Below the pieces are notes generated by a model, which had not been told where the DNA came from, did no database searches, and saw only the letters and a program-made list of their open reading frames with translations. A DNA stretch of 64,000 nt from Alkaliflexus imshenetskii DSM 15055 (GTDB lineage Bacteria > Bacteroidota > Bacteroidia > Bacteroidales > Marinilabiliaceae), in NCBI RefSeq assembly GCF_000517065.1, contig NZ_KI912105.1, forward strand, positions 2,056,820-2,120,819, in the 5' to 3' direction. The position numbers and the translations under genes were made by a program. Shown piece by piece: positions 52,712 to 62,300 of the stretch. Position 1 is the stretch's first letter; the number at the start of each line of letters is the position of its first letter.

Positions 52712-54094
52712 ATGATTAGCAAGACAAAGAAATTTTTGTCTGATTCAGAACGGATTGTATTTGATCGCAAGCATCGAAATACAATCCGTTTCAATATTTC
52801 TAAATACCAGGTTTCTGTTGAAGCTGGTAAAAAAAGATTTAGCGCGCTGGAGGATGCAAAGTCACGCGCAGCGGTAGTTAAACGATATGTAGTTGAACAT
52901 CTCTCGAGCTATTTGGAAGAGTTTGAAGAGAGAGCTACCGCTAACGGAATTGAGGTATTGTGGGCTGAAGATGAAGATGAGGCGATAATGCATATCAAAA
53001 ATGTTATCGTTTCAGAGAAAATTAAGAAAGTTGTTAAGAGTAAATCAATGACCTCAGAAGAGATTGCTTTTAACGAAGTTTTTGGTGATTTAGGTGTTGA
53101 GTGTGTTGAAACAGATTTAGGTGAGTTTATTGTTCAAAATGCCGGAGAAAAGCCATACCATATACTTACACCTGCCATGCACAAATCACGTGGTGATGTG
53201 GCTCAACTGTTTAATCGATTGTTTGGCACTTCCACTGAGGCCACTGCTTCTGAAATGACAAGTTTTGTAAAGGGTGTATTGCGAAGTCAATTTGAATCGG
53301 CAGAGATGGGTTTAACCGGTGCCAATTTTCTTCTGGCCCGTGAAGGGGCTATTGCTTTAACTGAGAATGAAGGAAATGGATTGTTTTCTGTTTCTTACCC
53401 GCGTGTACATGTGGTTCTTGCTGGTATCGAAAAAATACTTCCATCAGTAGAGTATCTGGATCTGTTTTGGCCATTGCTTGCTTTGCATGGTACGGGTCAG
53501 CGACTTACTGCTTATAATTCTGTGATTTCCGGACCTGCCAATGAATCAGAATTAAATGGTCCTCAGCGCATGGTTATTGTTTTATTGGACAACGGACGTA
53601 CAAATCTTTATCAAAAAAAGTATCAGTCAGAATCGCTTGCGTGTATTCGTTGTGGTGCTTGTTTAAATGCCTGTCCGGTATATAAGAATGTGGGTGGTTA
53701 TACTTATAATGCAGTATATTCCGGACCAATAGGTTCAGTAATTATGCCGCATCTTAAACCAAATGATGATTATTCACATCTAAGTTTTGCAAGTTCGTTA
53801 TGTGGTGCTTGTTATGATGTATGTCCGGTAAAAATCAATTTACCGGAATTACTTTTACGCAACAGAAGAGATACTGTAGAAGGTGCAAAGAAGTATGTAG
53901 GCAGCTCTTTATTAATGAAATCTTTATCTGCCGTCTTAAAAAATCCACGCTATATAAGTCATATTAATTTTAAAATTCAATCATTTTTATTCTCTTTGTT
54001 TATGAAAAAAGGTTTTGGTAAACAACGTGATGTTCCAACTATCGACAAATCATCTTTTCAATCGCAGTGGAAAAACCATCAGATAAAACATTGA
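52712..54094 (+). CDS. LutB-like iron-sulfur protein (LUD domain and 2x[4Fe-4S])
   Basis: 460 residues. An N-terminal LUD/DUF162 domain, about 60-290, has VKSKSMTSEEIAFNEV, CVETDLGEFIVQ and TGANFLLAREGAIALTENEG. A ferredoxin module has CIRCGACLNACPVYKNVGG (CxxCxxCxxxCP) and SLCGACYDVCPVKINLPELL. In B. subtilis, LutB works with LutA and LutC to oxidise L-lactate to pyruvate; here neither partner is adjacent. Instead an Rrf2 regulator follows after 3 bases, suggesting Fe-S or redox control. A C-terminal basic tail (about 420-460) follows. Its electron acceptor is unknown. Confidence 0.92.
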   Translation: MISKTKKFLSDSERIVFDRKHRNTIRFNISKYQVSVEAGKKRFSALEDAKSRAAVVKRYVVEHLSSYLEEFEERATANGIEVLWAEDEDEAIMHIKNVIVSEKIKKVVKSKSMTSEEIAFNEVFGDLGVECVETDLGEFIVQNAGEKPYHILTPAMHKSRGDVAQLFNRLFGTSTEATASEMTSFVKGVLRSQFESAEMGLTGANFLLAREGAIALTENEGNGLFSVSYPRVHVVLAGIEKILPSVEYLDLFWPLLALHGTGQRLTAYNSVISGPANESELNGPQRMVIVLLDNGRTNLYQKKYQSESLACIRCGACLNACPVYKNVGGYTYNAVYSGPIGSVIMPHLKPNDDYSHLSFASSLCGACYDVCPVKINLPELLLRNRRDTVEGAKKYVGSSLLMKSLSAVLKNPRYISHINFKIQSFLFSLFMKKGFGKQRDVPTIDKSSFQSQWKNHQIKH

Positions 54095-54097
54095 TTT

Positions 54098-54544
54098 ATG
54101 TTGTCAAATACTTGTAAATACGCATTACGTTCGATAATTTTTATAGGCATAAAGTCGCAGAATGGAAATCTGGTGAACGTTCGAACTATCGCATCTGAGT
54201 TAGATGTGCCCATGCAGTTCCTGAGTAAAATTTTGCAGATTTTTGTTCGTAAGGAGATACTTACCAGTGTGAAGGGACCAGCAGGGGGCTTTAAGTTTTT
54301 GAAGAATCCTGATGATGTAACCTTATTTCAATTGGTAGAAATAATAGATGGTCCAGAGTTATTCGAACATTGTATTATTGGAACCAAACCATGTAATTCA
54401 ACCGATTCAGATGTGAAAAAATGTCCTGTGCACGATGAGTTTGCATCTGTGCGACAACAGGTGGCTGAATTTTTTAAGAGCGAAACCATTGGACGTGTAA
54501 TCCGTGATTACGACAATAAAGAAAAACTATTTCTAGCGCTTTAA
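54098..54544 (+). CDS. Rrf2 family transcriptional regulator, probable Fe-S sensor
   Basis: 148 residues. A winged helix covers 1-80 (TCKYALRSIIFIG, VNVRTIASELDVPMQFLSKI, TSVKGPAGGFKFLKNPDDV). Three cysteines in HCIIGTKPCNSTDSDVKKC are spaced like the cluster ligands of IscR/NsrR/RsrR proteins. It therefore probably binds an Fe-S cluster and reports redox, NO or cluster status. Being 3 bases behind the LutB-like gene, it may control its own operon. It overlaps the convergent VanZ gene by 12 bases. Confidence 0.92.
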   Translation: MLSNTCKYALRSIIFIGIKSQNGNLVNVRTIASELDVPMQFLSKILQIFVRKEILTSVKGPAGGFKFLKNPDDVTLFQLVEIIDGPELFEHCIIGTKPCNSTDSDVKKCPVHDEFASVRQQVAEFFKSETIGRVIRDYDNKEKLFLAL

Positions 54545-54934
54545 AATTAAGCGTATCATGCGATAAAGGAAAAACCCTGCTAACACACCAAGTGTGTTTG
54601 CAATAAAGTCGAAATATTCGCAGCTGCGATTTGATAGGAGTGGTTGTAGAATTTCAATTATACCTCCGGTCGCAATAAGAGCCAAAATGTGCCAAATATT
54701 GTTTTTAGGTTTCAGGTCTGTTTGTTTCCATATTCTGGTACGGTTTCGTTCAAAGAATAGCACAAACGAAAGTGAAAAATACATTAGGAAATGCACAATT
54801 TTATCTGAACCCCTGAAATCCCAAAAATTAGAAGATGGTACATTTGAACTTTGAATAAGACTTAATATGAGGATAAATGCTCCAACCGTGATGGTTAATT
54901 TATATCTGAAAATGCTCTTTGCGAATGATGTCAT
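54533..54934 (-). CDS. VanZ family membrane protein
   Basis: 133 residues with four helices. The VanZ signatures are DKIVHFLMYFSLSFVLFFE near helix 2, GGIIEILQPLLSNRSCEYFD with the conserved E..Q....R...D, and a C-terminal ANTLGVLAGFFLYRM helix. VanZ-like proteins affect teicoplanin resistance in enterococci; in Bacteroidota the role is unknown. It converges on the Rrf2 gene with a 12-base overlap. Confidence 0.9.
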   Translation of the reverse strand: MTSFAKSIFRYKLTITVGAFILILSLIQSSNVPSSNFWDFRGSDKIVHFLMYFSLSFVLFFERNRTRIWKQTDLKPKNNIWHILALIATGGIIEILQPLLSNRSCEYFDFIANTLGVLAGFFLYRMIRLILKR

Positions 54935-55028
54935 ATTGAAAATTTATGGTTGCAAATTACAATATTTTATGGTTTCAAATTAACTGATTTACTTTTTTTA
55001 TGTTTGGAACTTCAATTTTGAAGCCAAT

Positions 55029-55080
55029 TGTTGATAAATGCGGAAATAGTTTCGTTTTTTAGTGAATAAAGTGTTTATAA
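55029..55080. other. Second group of DnaA-box-like nonamers next to parS 3
   Basis: Between the VanZ gene and hemW, minus-strand TTATCAACA (55037-55029, 8/9 to TTATCCACA) and TTATAAACA (55080-55072) lie 37-80 bases from parS site 3. The 11-mer GTGTTTATAAC here also occurs in the nadA-rpiB gap. It may be an accessory origin element. Confidence 0.35.
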
Positions 55081-55116
55081 CCTGTTGAAAACCCTACATA
55101 ACTCTTTGTTTTTGAA

Positions 55117-55132
55117 TGTTTCACGTGAAACA
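55117..55132 (+). promoter_or_regulatory. parS: parS site 3 (ParB binding), in the hemW leader
   Basis: TGTTTCACGTGAAACA is the fully palindromic parS consensus; with the flanking A and T the dyad is 18 bases (55116-55133). It lies 19 bases before the chosen hemW ATG, in the 5' leader. Confidence 0.9.
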
Positions 55133-55151
55133 TTTTATCTTGAAATATAAT

Positions 55152-56267
55152 ATGGCAGGTGTTTATTTACATATTCCTTTCTGTTTTACCCTTTGTGGAT
55201 ATTGTGATTTTTATAAATCCACAAAACTGGATAAAATGGATCAATTTCAGAATGTATTGTTGATGGAAATGGAAAGCAGAAGTGTCGATTTCAGATTTCC
55301 TATCGATACCTTTTATGTGGGCGGTGGTACACCATCTTTGATTGCAGCCGATTTCTATCAAAAGTTGTTTTCGCTATTGCATAAAAATTTTAATTGTAGT
55401 GTAAATATGGAGTGTACCATCGAAGTTAATCCCGATGACATTTCAGAAGATTATTTGCACGCTTTAAAAAATGCCGGATTTAATCGTGTAAGTATAGGAA
55501 TTCAAAGTTTTCATGAACAAGACTTGCGCCAAATGGGACGGCGCCACAATGCACAACAGTCGATGCAAGCAGTTGCTTTGGCGAACAGTTGTGGTTTTTC
55601 TAATATTGGTATTGATTTGATATATGGATTACCATGGAGCACAGAACAGTTTTTTGAGAAAAATCTACAGATAGTAAAGGATTTACCCATTCAACATTTA
55701 TCTGCCTATCATCTTACCATTGAAAAAGGAACAGGATTTCATAGATTAAAGCAGTCCGGAAAATTAACCGAAATAGATGATTCTCGCAGTTTAAGGGAGT
55801 ATGAAATGCTATGTAATGAGGTTGAAAAAATGGGAATGCAACATTATGAAGTCTCTAATTTTTGTCTGTCAGGGTATGAATCAAAACATAACTCTTCCTA
55901 TTGGAATGGCGTGCCTTATCTTGGTTTAGGTCCCGGAAGTCACTCCTTTGATGGAAAAAAGCGTCGATGGAATAAGTCGGATCTCACGCTGTACAACAAG
56001 GGCAATCTTGATTTAATATTTGAAGAAGAGGTTCTTTCTGAAGTTGATTTTTTTAACGAACAAGTGATGCTGGGTTTACGTACATCAAAAGGCATATCTC
56101 TGACCGAAATGGAAATACGCTTCCCACACTACTATCTGGATTTTTTAAAGCGTATTGATAAATGGATACACCGCAATAATCTGGTAGTTACTAATGGCTT
56201 TATAACGTGCAGTGAATCCTCCTGGTTCGTGGTGGATTCAATTATTGAGGATTTGTTTGTTGTTTAA
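55152..56267 (+). CDS. hemW: HemW-type radical SAM protein (coproporphyrinogen III oxidase-like)
   Basis: 371 residues. The radical SAM cluster motif is CFTLCGYC (CxxxCxxC, about residues 11-18) in VYLHIPFCFTLCGYCDFYK, followed by FYVGGGTPSL and EVNPDDISEDY. IGIQSFHEQDLRQMGRRH, NIGIDLIYGLPWST and LGLGPGSHSFDG match HemW, a heme chaperone for respiratory enzymes rather than a true HemN; HemN's extra N-terminal Tyr/Arg region is absent. The start is 55152 (MAGVYLHIPF); an in-frame ATG at 55116 lies inside the parS palindrome and adds unrelated residues. Confidence 0.93.
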   Translation: MAGVYLHIPFCFTLCGYCDFYKSTKLDKMDQFQNVLLMEMESRSVDFRFPIDTFYVGGGTPSLIAADFYQKLFSLLHKNFNCSVNMECTIEVNPDDISEDYLHALKNAGFNRVSIGIQSFHEQDLRQMGRRHNAQQSMQAVALANSCGFSNIGIDLIYGLPWSTEQFFEKNLQIVKDLPIQHLSAYHLTIEKGTGFHRLKQSGKLTEIDDSRSLREYEMLCNEVEKMGMQHYEVSNFCLSGYESKHNSSYWNGVPYLGLGPGSHSFDGKKRRWNKSDLTLYNKGNLDLIFEEEVLSEVDFFNEQVMLGLRTSKGISLTEMEIRFPHYYLDFLKRIDKWIHRNNLVVTNGFITCSESSWFVVDSIIEDLFVV

Positions 56268-56277
56268 TAATTTCACT

Positions 56278-56688
56278 ATGTACGCGCTGTTTCTTTTTTT
56301 TTCTTTGTTTTTTTCCAGGCCAGAGGCTGTTGAATTGGAACCAATCGTGTTTCTTGAGAAAATGGAACATTCTGGAAATTATCTTTTGATTGATACCCGG
56401 CGGGTAGAAAAATATTGCGAATCACGATTGCCCGGTGCTGTTTGGTGTGGTAGCAGAAAGATGTTGCGCGGTAAGGTGAAAGATGCTGATAAGCATATAG
56501 ATCTATTTGTTTATTGTAGCATTGGAAAAACGAGTAAAATAGCCACAAAACAATTAATTCGTATGGGCTTTAAAAATGTGTATGAATTGAAGGGAGGATT
56601 TCCGTTGTGGAGCGAATTGGGATTTCCTATGGATGCGATGCCCTTTCACGATGGTGATATCTGTAATGACGTTTTATTTACTCCTTAA
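56278..56688 (+). CDS. Rhodanese-domain protein with N-terminal membrane anchor or signal
   Basis: 136 residues with the start at 56278 (MYALFLFFSLFF), giving a hydrophobic N-terminus. The rhodanese fold reads YLLIDTRRVEKYCESRLPGA, then the active-site loop VYCSIGKTSKIA (Cys80), then MGFKNVYELKGGFPLWSELG. A six-residue loop suggests sulfurtransferase rather than Cdc25-like activity. The gene follows hemW by 10 bases and is likely co-transcribed. The export signal places it in the periplasm, unusual but known for such proteins. Confidence 0.83.
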   Translation: MYALFLFFSLFFSRPEAVELEPIVFLEKMEHSGNYLLIDTRRVEKYCESRLPGAVWCGSRKMLRGKVKDADKHIDLFVYCSIGKTSKIATKQLIRMGFKNVYELKGGFPLWSELGFPMDAMPFHDGDICNDVLFTP

Positions 56689-56929
56689 CGCTTACTTACC
56701 AGTAGGTGTTATGTGTAGCAGATAATTGTTTTTCAATCGAGATATTCACACACAAAACAACTGACATTCATTTAATTAGTTATTAATTAGCAATTTTACA
56801 ATTTAGAGTTTTTATATTGCGCTTTAAGTTTAACCTACTCATCAGTAAGTAGTTGATTGAGTATTTTGTATAGTTGATTTTGGTTGTTTGTCCTTCTTAT
56901 TTTAATAGGAATGTTATAATTAAACGTAA

Positions 56930-57799
56930 ATGAAGAAAAATACGCCTTTGATAATCACCTGGCTATCAATATTTTTGAATATACTCTTGTTTATATTGAA
57001 GTTCTGGGCTGGTGTAGTATCAAATTCAGTTGCCATTCTGGCCGATGCCTGGCATACACTTTCCGATTCTGTTTCTTCTATCGCAGTTTTAGTCGGTATT
57101 AAGTACTCTTTGCAACCAGCTGATAAAAACCATCCTTTTGGCCATGGACGCGCTGAGCTTATTGCATCGCTAGTGGTGGGTGTATTATTGGCCGTGGTTG
57201 GCTTTAATTTTTTAGTCGAGTCGGTTGTAAAGTTTAGGGAGCGTGAAGCGTTTTTTTATGGGCCATTGGCTATTTGGGTTACCGCAATTTCCATTGTCAT
57301 CAAAGAAGTAATGGCCCGTTATTCAATGTACTATGGTAAAAAGTTCCGCTTCAATTCATTAATTGCCGATGGCTGGCACCACCGTTCCGATTCAATTAGT
57401 AGTATCGTGATAATGGTTGGTATTTTCCTTGGTAACCGTATATGGTGGATTGATAGTGCTTTGGGTGCGATGGTTTCCATCTTGATATTTCATACAACAT
57501 ACACCATCATGAAAGATTCCATCAGCGTGCTGATGGGTGAAGCGCTCGACAGGGAAACCGAAGCAAAAATTGTGGGTTTTGGTGATGGTTTGGTACCAGG
57601 AATGGAGTTGCATCCGCACCATTTCAAAATTCACCATTACGGAAATCATACCGAACTTACTTTTCACATTCGGTTACCCGGTAACTTAAGTCTTGAGGAG
57701 GCTCACGATATAGCCAGTAAGTACGAAGCTTTAATAGAAGATAATCTGAATCTGTGTGTTACAATTCATGTGGATGCGGTAGAATGTGCTTCAGAATGA
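56930..57799 (+). CDS. Cation diffusion facilitator (Zn/Fe efflux)
   Basis: 289 residues. Six helices; metal site A is in ADAWHTLSDSVSSIAVL (helix 2) and ADGWHHRSDSISSIVIM (helix 5), both with the H/D pairs of CDF transporters. The intervening linker is KNHPFGHGRAELIASLVVGV. The C-terminal cytoplasmic domain has HHFKIHHYGNHTELTFHIRL and CVTIHVDAVE. It exports divalent metal in exchange for protons. Single gene after a 241-base AT-rich gap, with its own terminator. Confidence 0.93.
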   Translation: MKKNTPLIITWLSIFLNILLFILKFWAGVVSNSVAILADAWHTLSDSVSSIAVLVGIKYSLQPADKNHPFGHGRAELIASLVVGVLLAVVGFNFLVESVVKFREREAFFYGPLAIWVTAISIVIKEVMARYSMYYGKKFRFNSLIADGWHHRSDSISSIVIMVGIFLGNRIWWIDSALGAMVSILIFHTTYTIMKDSISVLMGEALDRETEAKIVGFGDGLVPGMELHPHHFKIHHYGNHTELTFHIRLPGNLSLEEAHDIASKYEALIEDNLNLCVTIHVDAVECASE

Positions 57800-57820
57800 T
57801 ATGGCACGCCATAAAACGCG

Positions 57821-57856
57821 AAAACGGCCTGAAATTGATTTTTTCAGGCCGTTTTT
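57821..57856. terminator. Bidirectional terminator between CDF and exported-protein genes
   Basis: A 14-base perfect stem (AAAACGGCCTGAAA / TTTCAGGCCGTTTT) around a short loop, with T-runs on both strands. It is 22 bases after the CDF stop and 25 bases past the convergent gene's stop. Confidence 0.93.
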
Positions 57857-57880
57857 CGTCATCAAATATCTTTGGAGTTA

Positions 57881-58336
57881 TCAGAACCCCATTTCTCCGT
57901 CGGAATACTGTCTAACGAGAGATAATACAGCTTCAGCGCAACCTTCCTCTCCGCCACGGAACGAGAAAACAAGTTGATATACTTTTGTGGTGCGGCAAAC
58001 AAAGTCAAAAGCTTTATACATTTTGCCGCTTTCCAGGTTACTTACAAGCAATCGGTCCTGGTCGTATAGTTGCATAATCACTTCTTCGGGATTTGCAGGT
58101 CCGTTTACTACGTTGAAACGATAATGGTTACGGCTGTTAAGCAGTACGTTGAAACGAACCATTCCGGTTTTAACTTCATTGGGTTTTTTAACCAGAGATA
58201 TAGAAAAATCTTTAATGTACTGGCTGTCTCCCATTTCCTGCAGTGCTGATTTTTTCACTGAATCGTCACATTGCGACCAACAGGTTACAGTTCCAAGCGT
58301 GAATACCAGTATCAGACTTAATATTATCTTCTTCAT
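57881..58336 (-). CDS. Secreted small protein, last gene of the Sia-ABC unit
   Basis: 151 residues with a signal peptide (KKIILSLILVFTLGTVTCWSQ). The mature part is strand-rich (FSISLVKKPN, GMVRFNVLLNSRNHYRFNV, KAFDFVCRTTKVYQLVFSFR) and looks like one beta-sandwich domain with three cysteines in the mature part. It follows the lipoprotein gene by 46 bases. Function not recognised; its place suggests a periplasmic or exported partner of the ABC transporter. Confidence 0.65.
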   Translation of the reverse strand: MKKIILSLILVFTLGTVTCWSQCDDSVKKSALQEMGDSQYIKDFSISLVKKPNEVKTGMVRFNVLLNSRNHYRFNVVNGPANPEEVIMQLYDQDRLLVSNLESGKMYKAFDFVCRTTKVYQLVFSFRGGEEGCAEAVLSLVRQYSDGEMGF

Positions 58337-58382
58337 GTTGATTATTATTTTAGCATATTAAGTAGAACAGTCTTTGTCAAAA

Positions 58383-59300
58383 TCAGGCAACAATTTTTGT
58401 GCGGATTTTTTCAATGATGTCCATTATGTTATTTAAAGTTTCTTCTGAATAGTGAACCGTACTTATTTCATCCTGAATAAAAATGAGCACGCCATCTTTT
58501 TCAATACGCTGAGGTTCTCCAAGTTCTCTGGTTATGCGTATGGGAGCGTATGCTTCTTTTAGCTCACGTATGTCGGCTACTAAGTCGGCAAAATTTGGTT
58601 CAGCAGCATAGTTACTCAAAATAATTTCCAATATATTGATAATATCCTTTTGCTCAGCAATTCGAATGGATAAATCCTTATTTCCAGATTCTCTAACAAC
58701 ACTCGAAGCAATGTAAAGACCTTCAATCCAGGCACCGGTAACAATAAGGGTACTCACGTTGCTGCGATTTTGCTCACGCAGGTAGCTGTCCATACGGTTA
58801 AAACTGGTTACTGACATCTCCATTAACGAATCCAGATTGGTTGAACTGGATGCCATACGGCGAAGTGCATTGAAATCGAAAAACTGACCAACACGAATAC
58901 CATCGGCAAGCGTTTTAACTGCCAAAAGATATGATACAACAATGTTATTTTTATCAAAGGTGTTGATGTACCCTAAGTCGGCACTGAAAACACCAAGGTT
59001 TAATGCCCTTTTAAAGCTTGTTTCATATCTCGATACATTGTCGGGATTGTTAAGAATTCGCTGGGTAAAATCTACGCCCGAGGTTTTGAAAAGATTGGCC
59101 ATCTCAACAGGTGATGAGATATTGCCAATAACTTCGTTCATGATCTCTTCTGAAAGCTTAAGTGGCGCGTCGGTAATTAATGAATCCGGAAGCGTGAGGG
59201 CATTTTTGTCTGATTTTTTCGATTCAGAACAGCCTGAACAACTTCCTAAAAGTTGAAATCCGGCAAGTATCAACAGGGCAATAAGTAAGTTCTTTATCAT
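58383..59300 (-). CDS. Lipoprotein of the Sia-ABC unit
   Basis: 305 residues, lipobox LLGSC (Cys21) followed by SGCSESKKSDKN. The mature domain is alpha-helical: MNEVIGNISSPVEMANLFKT, RYETSFKRALNLGVFSADLG, VSYLLAVKTLADGIRVGQFF, and an acidic C-terminal helix ending NIMDIIEKIRTK. No beta motifs or catalytic residues recognised. It starts 45 bases after the ABC transporter gene and is likely co-transcribed. It may dock to the exporter from the periplasm, an inference from position only. Confidence 0.7.
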   Translation of the reverse strand: MIKNLLIALLILAGFQLLGSCSGCSESKKSDKNALTLPDSLITDAPLKLSEEIMNEVIGNISSPVEMANLFKTSGVDFTQRILNNPDNVSRYETSFKRALNLGVFSADLGYINTFDKNNIVVSYLLAVKTLADGIRVGQFFDFNALRRMASSSTNLDSLMEMSVTSFNRMDSYLREQNRSNVSTLIVTGAWIEGLYIASSVVRESGNKDLSIRIAEQKDIINILEIILSNYAAEPNFADLVADIRELKEAYAPIRITRELGEPQRIEKDGVLIFIQDEISTVHYSEETLNNIMDIIEKIRTKIVA

Positions 59301-59345
59301 GACAATTAAATTTAATTATTTCGTTTAAGTTTAAGTTATTGTGCG

Positions 59346-62300
59346 TTATACCTTCTTTTTCTTAAAAAGGTTTCTTTTTCCCCATTTGATGCTTCCGGCG
59401 TAGTTAAGGCCTTTTTTCAACAGGTCAAAATATAGCATAATATACATGATGAATGTCAATATCCATACCATAGTAATATTAAACCATAGTGTTTCGAAAA
59501 ATTTTCCGCCGAAATGTTTCATTGGCGCGAAAAAGTGTGTTCGGAACGACCATGCTTTATCTGGCTCAGGCAGCTGATATATGGGGTCAGCCATTTGTAC
59601 CAGATGATTGCCCTGACGAACAATTTTGTTTTTCTCAAATTCTCGGCGCACAATGGATGAAATACTCTCATTGTAATAATCGTCTTTTATACGATTAAAG
59701 CGCTCAGGGTTTGCATTCAGGTTTACAGTAATAAACTGGTCCTTAAGTCCATTGGCTCTTGAGAATACAGTGCGGTAGTGAGCCGTTAATCTGGTGATGT
59801 ATTCGTCTGCTTTGTTGCCGGCATCAACAGTAAAGTTTTCGGGTGTAAAAGCATTCAATAGATCAAATCCAATCTCGGGAACACGACGCATCTCTTTTGC
59901 AATTTCGTTACGGAGTAATTGCAGGTCGTTTACATATTTCTTATCGCGACGGTCTTTTTCGTCGAGCACATGAACAGTACATTCTGTTAATAGTTGTCTC
60001 AACTCAGGCAGATAATGCACCTGTTTGAAGTCGGCGCGGCTCTCCTCCATCTCAATTTCAAAGAAGTTTTTCTTGAAATTGTTGTGCTTATATTGATGAA
60101 CGATAATACCTTCATATATGTAGCGCGATGGCATGAACTCGGCAATTGCGGGCACTTTATCTACGCTGGTAAAATCTTTATTGAGTTTGTCGAAGGTAAA
60201 CATGGCACCGCCAAGAACCATCTGCGGAATCATCACCAGTGGAATGAGAATATAGATGGTAACAATTGAGTTAAACGATGCCGAAAGTATCAGACCCAGT
60301 ATGTTGGCAAAGGCAGCGATGGAAAAGAGTGCCAGCCAAAATTCAAAATACATGTCTCTAATTCCCAAAACATAGTTTCCTACGGCTACAAACAAAAGCA
60401 TTTGAATGGCTGAAATAGAGAAAAGCAACAAAATTTTTGACCCCAGATAGCTTGAACGACTTAGCTTTAAGAACGACTCACGTTTTAGTATTTTGGCATC
60501 TTTGAAAATCTCTTCAGCACTGATTATCAGCCCAAAAAACAGCGCTACCACAATGCCCATAAATACATAAGGCGGAAGGTTTTCGTTTTCCCTAAAAATG
60601 TATATATCTGATGTAGGATCTGCAATGTAGCGTATCAGATAAGCCAGAATAAATCCCAAAAGCGGCGCTTCGAGCAAGTTTAATGCAATGTACTGGGTGT
60701 TACTGATTTTGGCAAAAAAGTCACGCAGCGTATAAATTTTAAACTGGTTAAACCATGAGGGAATATCCAGACTTTTGGGTGGAGGTGTTTTAATTTGCTC
60801 TACCGTAGGTATTTGATTCTCTTTTTTGTAGTGAACATGCCACTCTTCTGGAGATACTTTACGCTTGTTTGTGTAGTTTCCGTATTCGTCAATTACACTG
60901 GCATCTATAATGTTAAAAATCAGCTCAGGGTTCAGGTTTCCACAAGTGGGACACTCTCCCTGGTCGCTGTTAATTTGTGAATCGAGTTGTTTAAAGTAGA
61001 TGAGTGATTCGCCCGGGTTTCCATAAAAAACTGGGTAACCGCCAGTGTCAAGAATAAACATCTTGTCGAACATTTTGTAGATGTCCGATGAGGGTTGGTG
61101 AATTACAACAAAAATGAGTTTTCCTTTAAGCGCCAATTCGCGTAAAAGGTTCATCACGTTTTCCGAGTCTCGTGATGACAGTCCCGAAGTAGGCTCATCA
61201 ACAAAAAGAATGGCTGGCTCTCTGATGAGTTCCAGTGCAATGTTGAGCCGCTTACGCTGGCCACCACTAATCATTTTGTTGAGGGGAGAACCTACCTTCA
61301 GATGACGTCGTTCATACAGTCCGAGGCTCTGCAACGTATCGTCAACGAGGGATGTTAGTTCCTCTTCTGATTTGTTTTTGAAACAAAGTTTGGCATTATA
61401 GTAAAGGTTGTCAAAAACCGACAGTTCTTCAATGAGCAAGTCGTCTTGCGGAATAAGACCAATTACACCCTCCAGCTTCTCTTTCTCGGTATGCAGGTTA
61501 TGCCCATTGATGAGCACCTCTCCTTCAGTAGGTTTTTCAATTCCTGATAACACATTTAGCAGGGTGGTTTTTCCTGCTCCCGAAGCACCCATTATACCAA
61601 TGAGGCGCCCGTGCTCTTCGGCAAGGTTGATATCGCGCAAGCCAACAGCTCCGTTTTTAAATCTGAACAGCACGTTGTTTACCTCATAGGAAATACGTGC
61701 TGAATCGCTGTCGGCCAGAAACCTGCTTACCACATCGGTGTAGTAAATAGGCTTGCCTTTAGGGATGCGGATAAAACTTCCCTTTGGGAAGAGATATATC
61801 CGTTTGATGTTAATTGATAGGCCATTAAGAAACAGCTCCTGATCTCCGGTATAGCGCATGAAATACAAATCGGCACTTTTCACACGCAGGATAATGATTG
61901 AGCCGTTTAAACCGGAGGTCTGGATATGTTTGCTTAGTTCCTCGTTTTTGGGCTGGTCGTTAACCAGCATGAAATCAGCGCTGTTAAGTTTTTCAATATC
62001 CTGTTCGAGTACGAAAGCCTCTATGGCAGAGATTTCGTTTTTAGGAATTTTGAAAACATCGGCCACCGTGTTGATGATGGCCATTCGCTGATCTGTCAGT
62101 TTCATGTCCATGCTAATGAGTTCATACAAACGCACCAGCACGACCACTTTTTGTTCGCGGTTTAATTGTTTATTGATTTTTTTGCAGATGCCGAGGATTT
62201 TAACAGAGTCCTTCATTGAGGTCAGTTTTACTTTGCCCTCCTCTTCAGTATCTTTTCCATCCTCTTTGCTGGCCTCGGCCGAGTGTTTCAAAAAGAGTGC

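Noticed and set aside
52712-54544. A complete lactate utilisation (lutABC) operon
   Set aside because: Only the LutB-like gene is present; neighbours are rpiB and an Rrf2 regulator.
55116-55151. HemW translation from the ATG inside the parS palindrome
   Set aside because: The added residues do not fit HemW N-termini, and the sequence is explained by the parS dyad.
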